64,000 nucleotides of DNA from Oceanobacter sp045430275 (GTDB lineage: Bacteria; Pseudomonadota; Gammaproteobacteria; Pseudomonadales; Oceanobacteraceae). The notes beneath the pieces were generated by a model. That model searched no databases, was not told the origin of the DNA, and saw only the letters and a program-made list of their open reading frames with translations. Position numbers and translations under genes: made by a program. Location of the stretch: contig JAILXU010000001.1 in the NCBI GenBank assembly GCA_045430275.1, forward strand, positions 186,001 to 250,000, read 5' to 3'. Shown here piece after piece: positions 63,950 to 64,000 of this stretch (position 1 is its first letter; the number at the start of each line of letters is the position of its first letter).

Positions 63950-64000
63950 ATGTACGTTCTGATCTGGAATTACATCGCCGCACACGTCAAGGGACCACAG
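63950..64000 (+). CDS. start of an unidentified gene (3' partial)
   Basis: An ATG at 63950 opens a frame of 17 codons to the window end (MYVLIWNYIAAHVKGPQ). A purine-rich ribosome site (GGGGGAAGGGGA) directly precedes it, and it sits 42 bases after the PhzF-like stop on the same strand. Too little is visible to identify it. Confidence 0.45.
   Translation, partial: MYVLIWNYIAAHVKGPQ

Overview
The window is a contiguous stretch of gammaproteobacterial chromosome made almost entirely of vertically inherited core genes. The gene orders sucB-lpd-sucC-sucD, LysR/leuC-leuD-leuB-asd-fimV-truA-trpF, folC-dedD-cvpA-purF-metZ, GntR-smc-zipA-ligA, and the moxR/bat cluster divergent from a 1618-residue NAD-glutamate dehydrogenase are all typical of the Pseudomonas/Marinobacter/Oceanospirillum branch. 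Moderate GC and fused RlmKL fit. An Oceanospirillales-like or other non-Pseudomonas marine relative is my inference; genus cannot be fixed from the sequence alone. I saw no rRNA, tRNA, CRISPR array, insertion sequence or prophage.

Layout: 1-4724 end of the 2-oxoglutarate dehydrogenase operon plus succinyl-CoA synthetase; 4922-6805 prpE; 6883-8756 a tandem universal stress protein and a LysR regulator on the minus strand; 8958-13328 leucine biosynthesis and asd; 13711-18591 an unusually long FimV/HubP polar protein with nine acidic repeats; 18595-27547 truA, trpFBA, folC, SPOR protein, cvpA, purF, metZ; 27848-31793 MoxR-DUF58-TgpA transglutaminase module; 31787-34511 thioredoxin-fold genes and pyrD; 34619-38577 rmf, rlmKL, a broken glycosylase gene and an HD-GYP protein; 38587-41956 an aminotransferase, an S24-like repressor, a 767-base non-coding interval and a GntR regulator; 42042-49431 smc, zipA, ligA; 49462-50599 two small envelope lipoproteins; 50728-57958 a six-gene MoxR/VWA/BatD operon on the minus strand; 58147-64000 NAD-glutamate dehydrogenase, a PhzF-family protein and the start of one more gene.

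The genes cover central carbon flux (2-oxoglutarate to succinate, propionate activation, glutamate to 2-oxoglutarate), amino-acid and nucleotide synthesis (Leu, Trp, Met, pyrimidine, purine), chromosome and cell-division functions (Smc, ZipA, LigA, FimV), and envelope quality control by two MoxR modules. No wholly new system is evident. The most interesting signals are regulatory and repetitive: a PdhR-consensus operator before sucC, a perfect FNR/Anr box in the empty 40.5-41.3 kb region, a LysR dyad before leuC, a palindrome before zipA, the FimV repeat expansion, an 18-base glutamine-rich minisatellite in a VWA/TPR gene, five 7-base repeats containing the ligA stop codon, a probably non-cleaving S24-like repressor, and a frameshifted Tag-like glycosylase remnant.
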